From: Methylococcaceae bacterium
GTDB lineage: Bacteria; Pseudomonadota; Gammaproteobacteria; Methylococcales; Methylomonadaceae
Reading direction: 5' to 3'
DNA: 64,000 nucleotides
Assembly (NCBI GenBank): GCA_021647585.1
Contig: JAKIUK010000012.1
Location: 7,801-71,800, forward strand
Position numbers and translations under genes: made by a program
Notes under the pieces: model-generated
Told to the model about the DNA's origin: nothing
The model's database searches: none
What the model saw: only the letters and a program-made list of their open reading frames with translations
Shown: piece by piece, positions 63,725 to 64,000 of the stretch
Layout: the number at the start of each line of letters is the position of its first letter
Numbering within the stretch: the first letter of the stretch is position 1

Positions 63725-64000
63725 CCAAGTCTACCTATCTATTTGATTTAACAACAATCCATTCGAAAAAATTTCTTCTGTAACTTCAATACGCTCACTA
63801 TACTAAGTTGATGAATAAAAAATCCAGCCAATCATCAACGGTCCAGCATTATATGTCCATTGTCATTGCTATCATCCTGTCATAACCTTGTAAACACCTA
63901 ATTTTATTTGTTTTTACTTTCCATTTTCCACATAAAAACCTTCCCTCTGAAATCGTCATTCAGTAGACCTGTTTTCTATGCAGTGTTTTTTATGAATGAT
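63725..64000. other. Upstream region of the GacA-like gene at the right edge
   Basis: About 276 bases with no gene, repeat copy or clear hairpin visible; it presumably carries the promoter for the regulator. Confidence 0.4.

Noticed and set aside
1..64000. CRISPR arrays, rRNA and tRNA genes
   Set aside because: I saw no regularly spaced direct repeats of CRISPR type and no cloverleaf or rRNA sequence in the gaps.

Overview
The window looks like a chromosomal segment of an AT-rich gammaproteobacterial methanotroph or methylotroph of the Methylococcales type. The evidence is two tandem tetrahydromethanopterin-linked methylene dehydrogenase genes (mtdB type) next to an NAD-type isocitrate dehydrogenase, a very large protein that fits pyrophosphate-dependent PEP carboxykinase, glycogen genes (GlgX, GH57 branching-type enzyme, DUF4912), cytochrome c-type nitric oxide reductase (norCB), a GacA-like regulator, and the usual gammaproteobacterial housekeeping order accA-tilS-pyrG-kdsA-eno-ftsB-ispD-ispF-truD.

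Layout. 1-3876 (minus): a STAS anti-anti-sigma factor and an RsbW-like ATPase lead directly into a large NAD-glutamate dehydrogenase that leaves the window on the left. 3998-4891: a YfcH-type epimerase. 5356-7788 (minus): a small membrane protein, norC and norB, with a terminator and an AT-rich palindromic control region. 8238-13497 (minus): a FapA/DUF342 protein and a large PAS-GAF-GGDEF-EAL protein. 14077-17692 (plus): an accessory stretch with a Crp/Fnr regulator, a DUF2892 membrane protein, a His-rich periplasmic beta-propeller and an unknown exported protein whose stop codon is followed within 10 bases by an integron attC-like site. 18291-23661: a potassium channel, a frameshifted 5-oxoprolinase/hydantoinase gene and a secreted beta/gamma-crystallin-like protein. 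24182-32092: a glycogen cluster in which GlgX faces an operon of DUF4912, GH57, a double CBM21-EEP phosphodiesterase fusion and a phospholipase D-like protein. 32768-39670: an SBP-PAS-GGDEF-EAL protein and the PEP carboxykinase. 40033-54094: the housekeeping run. 54224-63724: signalling proteins, a probable carboxynorspermidine decarboxylase, 5-formyl-THF cyclo-ligase, isocitrate dehydrogenase, the two mtdB genes and gacA.

The intergenic regions carry several dispersed inverted-repeat families. Family A has 18-bp terminal inverted repeats and perfect 5-bp target duplications, so it is a genuine MITE; one copy sits inside a copy of a second palindromic family (B), and one sits inside the glycogen operon. 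Family C has ends resembling GTCATTYCGACC. The most unusual biology is the pairing of glycogen enzymes with two predicted phosphodiesterases, at least one of which carries carbohydrate-binding modules. The seven-His propeller, the lone attC-like site, the duplicated mtdB with a divergent nucleotide-binding loop, and the 13-bp inverted repeat at the predicted mtdB transcription start also deserve attention.
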